A stretch of 64,000 bases of DNA from Oscillospiraceae bacterium (GTDB lineage Bacteria > Bacillota > Clostridia > Oscillospirales > Oscillospiraceae), in the NCBI GenBank assembly GCA_015068035.1, contig SVLI01000006.1:1-64000 (forward strand), given 5' to 3'. Position numbers and translations under genes: made by a program. The notes beneath the pieces are model-generated. The model saw only the letters and a program-made list of their open reading frames with translations, made no database searches and was not told the origin of the DNA. This document shows, piece after piece, positions 40,711 to 48,751 of the stretch; position 1 is the first letter of the stretch, and every line of letters begins with the position of its first letter.

Positions 40711-42390
40711 TTACTTCGCGGGCTGGAAGGGCCACTTCTCGATCGGCACATCCTCGGTGGAGAGGGTCATCTTGCCGTCCTCTTCTTTGAGGATGATCCA
40801 TTTGAGCCAGTTTTCGTTGTCCATCTCCGGATAGTCCTCGCGCAGGAACCAACCGCGGGATTCCTTACGCTCCTGAGACGCGCAGTAATGCATCTCGGCG
40901 GAGAGCACCATGTACTCGGCCTCGCGGCAGCACAGCACGCCGTGCATGTCAACGGCCTTCATCTTCGGCACCAGAGCTCTGGCCTCCTCGACGAGGGCAA
41001 CGGCCTCCTTCATGCGGCCGGCTTCCATGTAAACAGAGTAGTCGGACGGCGCCATGGCCTTCTGGACGAGGTAGATGACGTCTTTCTCGGAAACGCCCTC
41101 TTCGCGGAAGAGGGGAGCATAGAGCGCCTCGAAGCACTTGTCAAGCTCACAGGGGCAGATCGCGGGCACGTCTTCAACCGTGCGCTCGGCGATGTCGTCC
41201 GCGCCGAGGATGCCGGCAAACACGGCGTTGAGGATGCCGCTGCCGCGGTTTCTGGCCGGAGGCGCGGGCACGGCGCCGCAGACGCCGGAGCCGCAGTAAC
41301 TGGTGTCGCCGATGGCGTACAGGCCCTCAACCGTGGTCTGCATGCCGTGGTCGACTTTGACGCAGGACTGCTCACCGATGAGCATCGGGACAACCTCGAT
41401 GTCGGTATCGATCAGGCCGTCGATGTCGTTGAGCTCGCGGAACTTGTCGGCATAGCGCGGGGGCGCCGGAGGACGCTTGCCGCCGAGCAGGATCTTGCCG
41501 CGCGGATCGTCGCCGTATTCCAGATGGATCGGGCCGGTGCCGTTTTTCATGTTGAGATACCACTCGCGGATGGCCTTGCTGGAGATATCGGTCTCGCGCT
41601 TGTTGGTGAAGTTTTTGGTGACGTGCTCGTTCAGAGCGTTATACATGTTGTTCTCGCCGTAAACGACCTCGTGATGGCTTCTGATGCGCACGAGCTGGGA
41701 GAAGTTGCCGAACTCGGCGTTGCGCATCTCCGCGCCGACATGGTAAGCTGCGGCAATACCGTCGCCGCGGCCGCTGCTCCACATGGGGCCAACGCGGTAG
41801 TTCTGGCCGCCGGTGGCGAGCACGACCTTCTTGGCGGAAATGCTGTAGAAGGTGCCGTCGTCCAGAATGCTGAAGGCCGCAGCGCCAATGATCTTGCCGT
41901 CCTTGGCAAAGAGCTCTGCCAAAGCGGTCTTGTCCATGATGCGCACGCCCAGCTTCTCAGCCGTTCTGCGCATGCGCAGACACAGGTCGAGCTCGCAGGA
42001 GATCATCGCGGTGAAGGGACCGGTGGGACGCACGGCATAAGTTCCGTCGGCCTGCTTGGGAATTTTCACGCCCCAGGCGGAGAGACGGTCGAGCATCTCG
42101 TGGTTCATCTCGACATACTTGAGCATCAGATCCTGATCACCCAGATAGCCGCCGATCTCGTTGACGTGGAACTCCAAAAATTCCATGGGTGTGATCTTGT
42201 CAAACTGGAAGTACTGCAGAACGCCGCCGCCCTTGTTGGCCTTGCCGCCGTAGCCGGTGACCTGCTTTTCAATGAGCAGAATGTCCAGGTCGGGGCGCTT
42301 TTCCTTCAGCTCAACGGCGCAAACCAGGCCGCCGATGCTGCCGCCTGCGATCAGAACGTCGCACTTGAGTTCTTTGCGGGTGATTTCCAT
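40711..42390 (-). CDS. FAD-dependent oxidoreductase, AprA/fumarate-reductase-like (copy 2)
   Basis: A 559-residue paralogue of the flavoprotein at 38560-40245, similar along its whole length. The FAD loop reads VLIAGGSIGGLVCAVEL: the middle Gly of the G-x-G-x-x-G motif is Ser here. The region near residue 290 differs most (EYGDDPRGKILLGGKRPPAP against a Gly/Met-rich stretch in copy 1), and this part probably lines the substrate side. Start ATG 42390 has AGGAGG. The ferredoxin gene lies 19 nt upstream. The two flavoproteins may handle related substrates or serve as redundant copies. Confidence 0.9.
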   Translation of the reverse strand: MEITRKELKCDVLIAGGSIGGLVCAVELKEKRPDLDILLIEKQVTGYGGKANKGGGVLQYFQFDKITPMEFLEFHVNEIGGYLGDQDLMLKYVEMNHEMLDRLSAWGVKIPKQADGTYAVRPTGPFTAMISCELDLCLRMRRTAEKLGVRIMDKTALAELFAKDGKIIGAAAFSILDDGTFYSISAKKVVLATGGQNYRVGPMWSSGRGDGIAAAYHVGAEMRNAEFGNFSQLVRIRSHHEVVYGENNMYNALNEHVTKNFTNKRETDISSKAIREWYLNMKNGTGPIHLEYGDDPRGKILLGGKRPPAPPRYADKFRELNDIDGLIDTDIEVVPMLIGEQSCVKVDHGMQTTVEGLYAIGDTSYCGSGVCGAVPAPPARNRGSGILNAVFAGILGADDIAERTVEDVPAICPCELDKCFEALYAPLFREEGVSEKDVIYLVQKAMAPSDYSVYMEAGRMKEAVALVEEARALVPKMKAVDMHGVLCCREAEYMVLSAEMHYCASQERKESRGWFLREDYPEMDNENWLKWIILKEEDGKMTLSTEDVPIEKWPFQPAK

Positions 42391-42409
42391 ATCTCGTCCT
42401 CCTGTTCTG

Positions 42410-42655
42410 TTACGCGTAACGCTCGAAGTGCTGCAGCAGATGCTCGCTGGAATGATCCGGGATGACCTTGATCGCTTCCTTGGCGCAGACGCTCTGGCAG
42501 TAGAAGCAGTGCTCGCAGTCCTCAACATACTTGAAGACGGGCTTCTTCGCCTCGGCGTCCCAGCGGATGACGTCTACGAAGCAGGCCTTGTAGCACAGCT
42601 GGCAGCCGACACACTTCTCGGGATCGAATTCGATTCTGTGATTCGTGAAAATCAT
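42410..42655 (-). CDS. dicluster [4Fe-4S] ferredoxin subunit (copy 2)
   Basis: An 81-residue ferredoxin identical to copy 1 except Arg7. Two [4Fe-4S] motifs (Cys15-25 and Cys47-57). First gene of flavoprotein operon 2; the operon start lies ~230 nt from the divergent lysR gene. Confidence 0.93.
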   Translation of the reverse strand: MIFTNHRIEFDPEKCVGCQLCYKACFVDVIRWDAEAKKPVFKYVEDCEHCFYCQSVCAKEAIKVIPDHSSEHLLQHFERYA

Positions 42656-42691
42656 ATAAAGTCCAATACCTCCATCCTGAAATATATTTAC

Positions 42692-42749
42692 ATTTTAACA
42701 TATAGGGCTTGAAATATCTAATTCACTTATGGTAAATTTGTTATAACCA
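42692..42749 (-). promoter_or_regulatory. promoter and LysR-type box of flavoprotein operon 2
   Basis: -10 TAAAAT at 42692-42697 on the minus strand; box starting ACTTATGGTAAA at 42725, again 27 nt apart. Confidence 0.7.
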
Positions 42750-42860
42750 TTTCAGCGCACATATGGTGGAAACATTATAACCATTCCAGCGCACGTATGG
42801 CGGAGGGATTATAACCATTCCAGAACACGCATGGCAAAACTATTATAACGATTTTGTATA
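42725..42860. repeat. four 34-bp iterons, probable LysR-type regulator sites
   Basis: Four imperfect tandem units start at 42725, 42759, 42793 and 42827, each with ATGG, 8 nt, TTATAACSATT. The core ATGGT-N12-ACCAT is an imperfect palindrome. Unit 1 is the box of flavoprotein operon 2; units 2-4 extend to the lysR promoter. Confidence 0.8.
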
Positions 42861-42884
42861 TTACTGAGAAAGTAGGAATGACAA

Positions 42885-43760
42885 ATGACACAGTCTCAGA
42901 TCAATTATTTTCTGGCCGTGGCCGGGGACGGGAGCATCACGCGCGCGGCAAGCCGCCTGTTTGTCTCGCAGCCGGCGATCAGCAAAAGCATCTCAGCAAT
43001 GGAGAAAGAGCTGGGCTTCGCGCTGTTTTCCAGATGGGAAAAGAGCATCACGCTGACCTATGCGGGCAAGCTGCTGTATGAATTTTTCTCCCGCTCGAAG
43101 GATGAGTATCGGCATCTGCTCAAGGAGATCGACCAGTACAGGGACCGCACGTCGCGGCATATTCGCATCGGCTGCCCCTCCACCTGGAATCCGGAGGCTT
43201 TTTGTCCGGCGATCATGGATCACTTCCGCGCCACGCAGCCGGATCTGACCATCGGCATCGAGTGCTTCCCTCTGCCGGAGATGCTCAATATGCTCAAAAA
43301 CCGGGAGCTGGACATGATTCTCTCGCTTGACCTGCGGGAGACGTTTTTGATGGGGATGTGCACGAAGCACGTCGCCACGACGGGCTGCGGCGTGCTGTAT
43401 TCCAAAAAGTGCTTTCCGGACGTCAAGAGCATCGGCGACCTGCGGTATACACAGTTCCTCGGCTGGGACACAAGCGCGAAGGATCAGTTTGAGGCGCTGG
43501 CCAGCAGGATCTGCGGGGACGAGTTCACGCCGGCGTTCAAAAACTGCGCCAACTACCATACGGCGGTTTTCGAGCTCACGCGTGGCAACGGCGTGATGAT
43601 CTTTGCGGATTGGGACAGCGCCGTGCATTCGGAGCTGTTCGAGTATCTTCCGCTGGACACGAATGTGTATATCAACGCAGTCTTTTCCGTGGAGAATCAG
43701 GCCGCGGCGGCCTTTGCCGATGAACTTGCGCAGATCTTTGGCTGCGATGGCCAAAAATAA
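42885..43760 (+). CDS. LysR-family transcriptional regulator
   Basis: A 291-residue LysR-type regulator. The winged helix is at residues 1-60 (QINYFLAVAGDGSITRAASRLFVSQPAISKSISAMEKELG); the periplasmic-binding-protein-like effector domain covers 90-291. It is divergent from flavoprotein operon 2 and sits behind the 34-bp iterons, the classical arrangement for a LysR protein controlling the neighbouring operon and itself. The effector is unknown; the regulated genes suggest an aromatic or carboxylate compound. The PucR-type gene follows by 36 nt. Confidence 0.93.
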   Translation: MTQSQINYFLAVAGDGSITRAASRLFVSQPAISKSISAMEKELGFALFSRWEKSITLTYAGKLLYEFFSRSKDEYRHLLKEIDQYRDRTSRHIRIGCPSTWNPEAFCPAIMDHFRATQPDLTIGIECFPLPEMLNMLKNRELDMILSLDLRETFLMGMCTKHVATTGCGVLYSKKCFPDVKSIGDLRYTQFLGWDTSAKDQFEALASRICGDEFTPAFKNCANYHTAVFELTRGNGVMIFADWDSAVHSELFEYLPLDTNVYINAVFSVENQAAAAFADELAQIFGCDGQK

Positions 43761-43796
43761 GCCTGCTCGCGCAGAAAGATTCGGGGGACGAAAACG

Positions 43797-45398
43797 ATGA
43801 ACGTCTGGATTTCATACCTGATCGACTGCATGGCGGCTTTTGCGCCGGAGTGTCGCTTTGACCTCACGGAGCGTCCGGCGCGCAAAGTGTCGCATGCGGC
43901 GATCTTCCGCCCGGGCACAGAGCGCCTGCGCGCGCACACGCTTTATTTGTGTCTGGAGCAGCTGCCGGATGTGGGCATGGCGCTGCCGGAGGGGGCGTGT
44001 TTTGTCACGCGCGGGGAGAAAGATGGCGCTGCGCTGCCCAACTGCATCGTGCTGCATAAAGACGCGCGGCAGGAGGAGCTGCTCGAGCTGCTTCTCGATG
44101 CGATGGATCGCTATCGCGCGTGGATTGAAGCGCTGACCGAGCTTTCGCTGGATAAGCGCAATCCGCAGGAATATCTCAACGCCAGTGAGCACATGCTGCT
44201 CAATCCGATGCTGGTGCAGGATTCCTCCTATACGCTGATTGCCATCTCCCGCGATGCTTCGACGGAGGACTATCCCTTCTTCGACTTTGACGGGACCATG
44301 CGGCCGATGCCGGAATTCCTGCTCAATGCGCGCCGGGAGCTGATGCCCGTGCGTCGCTATGTCTATGACGACGAAGGGCGCGCCATCGTCGCGGAGCAGG
44401 ACGGGAGACCGCAGATTTTCTATAACATCATCAGCGACGGGGTGCTGTGCGCCAATGTGACCTGCGCCGTCACCCGCACGGCGCTGTCGCAGGGGATATT
44501 GGATCTGATGCACGATCTGTGCCGCTTTATGCGGCATTCGCTGAACCTGAGCAAGCTGCGCACGGCACCGGGCAGCATCGCCGCCTTTGCCTTTGACCAG
44601 CTCCTGCAGTTCCGGGATCCGGAACCGCTGACCGCGCTGCTTTCCCCGAAGCCGGACTGGGCTTTCGTGACGGGAACACTGGAGATGTCCGTGCCGGATA
44701 ACCGCGCCGCCGCCTATATGCTGCAACTGCAGGAGATGCTGCCGCATTCGGCGGTCTGCATGCGTGACGGGCTGCTGCGCTTCGTGATGTGCGTCAGCGA
44801 AAGGGAAACAGATGCGGTGTACTCCCAGTACCAATATCAGCGGCTGGAAACGCTTGCTGAGGCGATGAATGGCCGCTTCGGCCTGAGCTATGCCATGCCC
44901 GATCTTCTGGGCGTGGGCTTCGGACTCAAGCAGAGCCTGCGGGCGCTGGAGCTTGGACGGCTTTCCCCGGCGGATGAGCCCGCGGCGGGCAAACGCCGAC
45001 TCTGGTTTTATGCCGCCGCCGCTGCGGACGATATTCTCGACAGCTTTTTCAGTGACGAGCGCATGCCCTATTATCTTGCGCCGGAGATCGCGGCGCTCCA
45101 CCGCGCCGACCAGCAGTCCGGGCGCAACGATTGCCGCATTCTCTATTATTATTTGTTGATGGGTAAATCTCTGGCCGGCGCCTGCCGCGCGCTGCATATG
45201 CACAGGAGCACGATCGTCTATCGGCTGGGGAGAATGAAGGAGCTCTATCATCTGCAGATGGACGATCCGGAGCGGGAGCAGCATTATCTTCTTTGCTGCC
45301 GCGCCTGTCTGCTGCATGATTCCCCGGTTGAAGGTCTGCGCCGTGCTGTTCCGGAGTCCGTTTCCGCAGCAATTGAAACCGGCAAGACACAGAATTGA
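43797..45398 (+). CDS. PucR/CdaR-type transcriptional regulator
   Basis: A 533-residue regulator. The C-terminal HTH_30 domain (about 460-520: GKSLAGACRALHMHRSTIVYRLGRMKELYHLQ) is that of PucR/CdaR proteins. The N-terminal and central parts resemble the PucR-type sensor with a GGDEF-like middle region. Such regulators sense purine, sugar-acid or aromatic compounds. It is co-directional with lysR (36 nt apart) and lies just before the NMO/PhlG operon, a probable target. Confidence 0.88.
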   Translation: MNVWISYLIDCMAAFAPECRFDLTERPARKVSHAAIFRPGTERLRAHTLYLCLEQLPDVGMALPEGACFVTRGEKDGAALPNCIVLHKDARQEELLELLLDAMDRYRAWIEALTELSLDKRNPQEYLNASEHMLLNPMLVQDSSYTLIAISRDASTEDYPFFDFDGTMRPMPEFLLNARRELMPVRRYVYDDEGRAIVAEQDGRPQIFYNIISDGVLCANVTCAVTRTALSQGILDLMHDLCRFMRHSLNLSKLRTAPGSIAAFAFDQLLQFRDPEPLTALLSPKPDWAFVTGTLEMSVPDNRAAAYMLQLQEMLPHSAVCMRDGLLRFVMCVSERETDAVYSQYQYQRLETLAEAMNGRFGLSYAMPDLLGVGFGLKQSLRALELGRLSPADEPAAGKRRLWFYAAAAADDILDSFFSDERMPYYLAPEIAALHRADQQSGRNDCRILYYYLLMGKSLAGACRALHMHRSTIVYRLGRMKELYHLQMDDPEREQHYLLCCRACLLHDSPVEGLRRAVPESVSAAIETGKTQN

Positions 45399-45455
45399 TA
45401 CTTGCAGTACGAAAATATACAGATGCGGGGCATGCAATTTCAAGCTGCCAGTTCG

Positions 45456-45484
45456 TTGAAGTTTTTGCAGGAAACAGTTAAAAT
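45456..45484 (+). promoter_or_regulatory. sigma-A promoter of the NMO-PhlG operon
   Basis: TTGAAG (45456-45461), 17 nt, TAAAAT (45479-45484); it leaves a leader of about 105 nt. Confidence 0.7.
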
Positions 45485-45595
45485 GTAAGGCAAGAGGTAT
45501 AGTGGCGTTTTCGGACAGTCACTGCTGCCCAATTTATAAGCGCGGAGGGAGCGATCAAAGCTCTCCCGCAACGAATGAAAGGAGCACATCAAAAC

Positions 45596-46570
45596 ATGAA
45601 AAACCGTGTATGCGAAGCGCTTGGCATCGAGTATCCCGTAATTCAGGGCGCCATGGCCTGGACCGCAATGGCCCCCCTGGTCGGTGCCGTCTCCGAGGCC
45701 GGCGGCCTTGGCGTTCTGGGCTGCGGCTTTATGCCCGGCTTCATCATCGAGGCGCAGATCGCTGAGATCCGCAAGATGACCGACAAGCCCTTCGGCGCGA
45801 ACATCTTCCTGGATCCCGGTGAGCAGATTGAGATCAACTGCTCCACCCTGGAGAAGGTTCCGGTTCCGGTCGTGTACCTGGACACCCTGAGACTGCTGGA
45901 GTACGACTTCGCAGCCCGTTACTATGAGCGCATGAAGAAGACCGGCGCGAAGGTCGTTGCCAAGGTCAACTGCCTGCAGGACGGTCTGGTTGCGGCCAAG
46001 GCCGGTGCGGACGTCATCATCGCCAAGGGCGTTGAGGGCGGCGGCCACAAGGCCAGAATCAGCGGCCGTGTTCTGCTGGCCGAGCTGGTTGAGAACATCA
46101 AGGATGTGCCGATCGTTGCTTCCGGCGGTATCTACACTGCCCGTCAGTTTGCAAGCTGCGTCGTCGGCGGCGCCGAGGGCATCGAGATGGGCTCTGCCTT
46201 CCTGACTGCTGTTGAGGCCCCCATGCACGAGAACGCCAAGCAGGCCGTCCTCAAGGCGCAGGATATCGACATCGTCTCCTGCGGCGAGTGCACCGGCGAG
46301 CCCAGCTGGCAGATCCGCAACAAGCTGGCCGATGAGCTGCTCAAGATCGAGGCCGAGAATCCGCGCGATGTCGCTGCCAAGCTGCTGATGGAAGCCTCCC
46401 GTGGCTCCCTGGCCGCCGCTTCCCGCGACGGCGATCTGGATGTCGGCGCTGTCATGACCGGTCAGGTCTGCGGCCTGATCACCGAGATCAAGACGGTCCG
46501 CAACCTGGTCGTGGATCTCTGCCACGAGACCGAGGAGCTCCTGCGCAAGAGCTACACCCTGGGCCTGTAA
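45596..46570 (+). CDS. FMN-dependent nitronate monooxygenase/FabK-like enzyme
   Basis: A 324-residue TIM-barrel flavoenzyme of the NMO/2-nitropropane dioxygenase/FabK family. Visible family motifs: GIEYPVIQGAMAW at the N-terminus, VEGGGHKARISG (phosphate/FMN loop, about 155-166), VPIVASGGIYTARQ and EGIEMGSAF. Because the operon lacks fatty-acid genes and the organism seems anaerobic, reduction of an enoyl-type double bond in a catabolic intermediate is more likely than nitronate oxidation; inference. ATG 45596 preferred (AAAGGAG); it shares the operon with the PhlG-like gene 40 nt downstream. Confidence 0.9.
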   Translation: MKNRVCEALGIEYPVIQGAMAWTAMAPLVGAVSEAGGLGVLGCGFMPGFIIEAQIAEIRKMTDKPFGANIFLDPGEQIEINCSTLEKVPVPVVYLDTLRLLEYDFAARYYERMKKTGAKVVAKVNCLQDGLVAAKAGADVIIAKGVEGGGHKARISGRVLLAELVENIKDVPIVASGGIYTARQFASCVVGGAEGIEMGSAFLTAVEAPMHENAKQAVLKAQDIDIVSCGECTGEPSWQIRNKLADELLKIEAENPRDVAAKLLMEASRGSLAAASRDGDLDVGAVMTGQVCGLITEIKTVRNLVVDLCHETEELLRKSYTLGL

Positions 46571-46610
46571 GATAAGCGTTGATCTAAATCTTATTTAAGG
46601 AGGGACACTT

Positions 46611-47441
46611 GTGGATCAGATGAATTTTAAGCCTACTCCGCCCCCCGAGCTGACGGAAAAGCAGAAGCAGAGCCCGCTGATGAAGTATTACAACATGGAC
46701 ATTGAGCCCGTCCCGGCCGATCTGGTCGAGCAGGTTATGAAGATGACCTACAGCGACAATCTGCCCGGCACGCCTGTTGAGGAACTCAACAAGATGTTCG
46801 ACGAGGGCTACACGGACAGCGAGTTCGGCTTCTACACTCTGCCGGACGGCGGCACCATGTTCGCCAACCTCACGCCCTTCCCCGGCGTTACGCCCGAGAT
46901 GTTCGACTGGTGGTTTGCCTGGCATGGTCTGGACTCCCTTCGTTACACGATCTGGAACAAGGACGAGCATTACTATTGCCAGACGCAGAACGTCGAGCAG
47001 GCGCTGGACACTTCTCTGAGCCTGCGTGAGCGTTTCTGGGACACCCAGCACGAGATCAAGGAATCCATCGTGCCCGGCGGCCCGGCCATCCCTGTGAGAC
47101 TGCACTTTGTCAATCCCACCGAGCTCGGCTTTGACGGCGAGAAGCTCAAGGATTACAACGGCACCATCATCTGCACACCGGGACCACCTTCTCTGATGAT
47201 TCACTTCTTCCGCGGCACGCCCGAGGGCGGTGAGCTCAGAACGAGATTCTATTCCGGCTACCGTGCGGCTAACGGTGTTGTGGAGCGTCTGCCCGCGGAT
47301 CCGAACCGTCCGTCCATGGGCGGCGATATGGGAAGCAGAATGATGCTCCTGCACAACATCAAGGAGTATCGTCACCTGGCGAAGATTCTCCCGAGCCTCT
47401 ATGCCGAGTACAAGGACAACTTCACTGTCGATCTCGACTGA
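46611..47441 (+). CDS. PhlG/phloretin-hydrolase-like C-C hydrolase
   Basis: A 276-residue protein resembling the DAPG hydrolase family (PhlG, phloretin hydrolase Phy), zinc-dependent enzymes that cleave an acyl group from phloroglucinol-type rings by a retro-Claisen reaction. Family-like parts: GVTPEMFDWWFAWHGLDSLRY with His105, and a C-terminal LLHNIKEYRHL giving His248-x3-Glu252, matching the H-x3-E zinc pair of PhlG. Length fits (about 275-300). A GTG start follows AAGGAGG. The call is from motif memory. Gut species such as Eubacterium ramulus use Phy in flavonoid breakdown, which makes this gene the best clue to the substrate class of the island. Confidence 0.83.
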   Translation: MDQMNFKPTPPPELTEKQKQSPLMKYYNMDIEPVPADLVEQVMKMTYSDNLPGTPVEELNKMFDEGYTDSEFGFYTLPDGGTMFANLTPFPGVTPEMFDWWFAWHGLDSLRYTIWNKDEHYYCQTQNVEQALDTSLSLRERFWDTQHEIKESIVPGGPAIPVRLHFVNPTELGFDGEKLKDYNGTIICTPGPPSLMIHFFRGTPEGGELRTRFYSGYRAANGVVERLPADPNRPSMGGDMGSRMMLLHNIKEYRHLAKILPSLYAEYKDNFTVDLD

Positions 47442-47479
47442 GTGCATTGCCTAAAACAGCATAGATAAAAGCAAAACCG

Positions 47480-47516
47480 ATGCCCGCAGGCCATATGGCC
47501 TGCGGGCATTTTTTTG
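47480..47516 (+). terminator. terminator of the NMO-PhlG operon
   Basis: A perfect 13-bp stem (47480-47492 with 47497-47509) followed by T7. Confidence 0.88.
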
Positions 47517-47636
47517 TTCGCGGGCATTGGCTTCCGTTAAAAAACCGTTTTTTTCATGACGGCGGGAACGAAATTTGCAGGGCTTTTTCCGCAGCTTGCT
47601 GCGGTGTTTCTGCGTCCGTATTTTTGTCGCCTTTTC

Positions 47637-47665
47637 TTGACAGGGAGAGGAGAGTCGGATATACT
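47637..47665 (+). promoter_or_regulatory. sigma-A promoter of the glycyl radical operon
   Basis: TTGACA (47637-47642), 17 nt, TATACT (47660-47665). Confidence 0.8.
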
Positions 47666-47711
47666 GATTCTATATATTAAGTCTGCTAAAAAAATGGGAG
47701 GGTCCCGAATT

Positions 47712-48668
47712 ATGGCGGAAGAAATCTACGGCAATATTTATGACATTCAGAAGTTTTCTGTGCACGACGGGCCGGGTATCCGGACGGACGTGTTCACAAA
47801 GGGCTGCCCGCTGCGCTGCCTCTGGTGCCACAGCCCCGAGTCGCAGGAATTCGGGCCTGATCTGGCCTGGATGGAGCTGCGCTGCATCGGCGCCGGCTAC
47901 GGTGGGATGTGTGTGAAGGCTTGCGATCAGGGCGCAATCAGTTTGCGTGAGCCGGTGCCGACGATTGACGGCACTTCGACCATCATTCTGCCCGAGGTGG
48001 ACCGCTCCAAATGCACGAACTGCCTCAAATGCGCCGAGGCATGCCCGTCGAAGGCGCTGTATAACACCCTGCGCCGCATCTCGGTGGAGGAGTGCATGGA
48101 AGCCATCCGCATGGACAAAAAGTATTATGAAAAGTCCGGCGGCGGTGTGACGATTTCCGGCGGCGAGCCGATGAGTCAGTTCGAGTTTACGCTTGCGCTG
48201 GCCAAGCAGTGCAAGGCCGAGGGCATCCATGTCGCGCTGGATACAACGGGCTTTGCCCCCTGGGAGCATTATAAGGAAATTCTGCCTTATGTGGACCTGT
48301 TCCTTTACGACCTCAAGCACATGGACTCCGCGCGGAGCAAGGTGCTTGTCGGTGTGCCGAATGAGCTGATTCTGGACAACGCGCGCAAGCTCGCTGCCGC
48401 GGGCGCACGCTTCCAGTTCCGTTTCCCGATCATCCCCAAGCTCAATGACAGCGAGGAGAACATCAAAGCAACCGCTGCCTTCTGCAAGGAGCTGGTGGAC
48501 GCCATTGACGTTGTGCAGCTTCTGCCGTATCACAAGATGGGACAGACGAAGTATGACCGCCTGGGTCTGAAATACCGCCTCCCCAATGTGGAGGCGCCTC
48601 CTGCCGAGTTCATGCAGGAACAGCTGGAGTATTTCAAGAGCCTTGGCCTGCCCGCGCAGATCAGCTGA
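47712..48668 (+). CDS. glycyl-radical enzyme activating protein (radical SAM)
   Basis: A 318-residue activase: it uses S-adenosylmethionine to place the radical on the glycine of its partner enzyme. The cluster motif KGCPLRCLWCHSPES gives Cys32, Cys36 and Cys39. An inserted ferredoxin-like segment (about 60-115) includes CTNCLKCAEACP and a second Cys set (CIGAGYGGMCVKAC), as in the dehydratase/decarboxylase class of activases. GGGVTISGGEPMSQ is the SAM-binding strand. ATG 47712 is chosen for GGGAGGG; the upstream frame start overlaps the promoter. The glycyl radical enzyme gene starts 83 nt later. Confidence 0.93.
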   Translation: MAEEIYGNIYDIQKFSVHDGPGIRTDVFTKGCPLRCLWCHSPESQEFGPDLAWMELRCIGAGYGGMCVKACDQGAISLREPVPTIDGTSTIILPEVDRSKCTNCLKCAEACPSKALYNTLRRISVEECMEAIRMDKKYYEKSGGGVTISGGEPMSQFEFTLALAKQCKAEGIHVALDTTGFAPWEHYKEILPYVDLFLYDLKHMDSARSKVLVGVPNELILDNARKLAAAGARFQFRFPIIPKLNDSEENIKATAAFCKELVDAIDVVQLLPYHKMGQTKYDRLGLKYRLPNVEAPPAEFMQEQLEYFKSLGLPAQIS

Positions 48669-48751
48669 GTGATTTCCCGGCCGCGAGGGACAATGAACGG
48701 AATCAAAAAAAGAAAAATATAATAATATGTGGATAAGAAAGGGTGTAGAAA

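Noticed and set aside
38401-42465. Long plus-strand frames opposite both flavoprotein genes
   Set aside because: They are antisense shadows; the minus-strand proteins have clear FAD motifs and ribosome sites.
38560-42655. Dissimilatory adenylylsulfate reductase (AprAB) for sulfate respiration
   Set aside because: Fold and ferredoxin partner are similar, but no sat, dsr or qmo genes are near, and regulators point to a catabolic cluster.
42725-42860. CRISPR array
   Set aside because: Units of 34 bp are contiguous imperfect repeats without spacers, and they sit in a regulator promoter.
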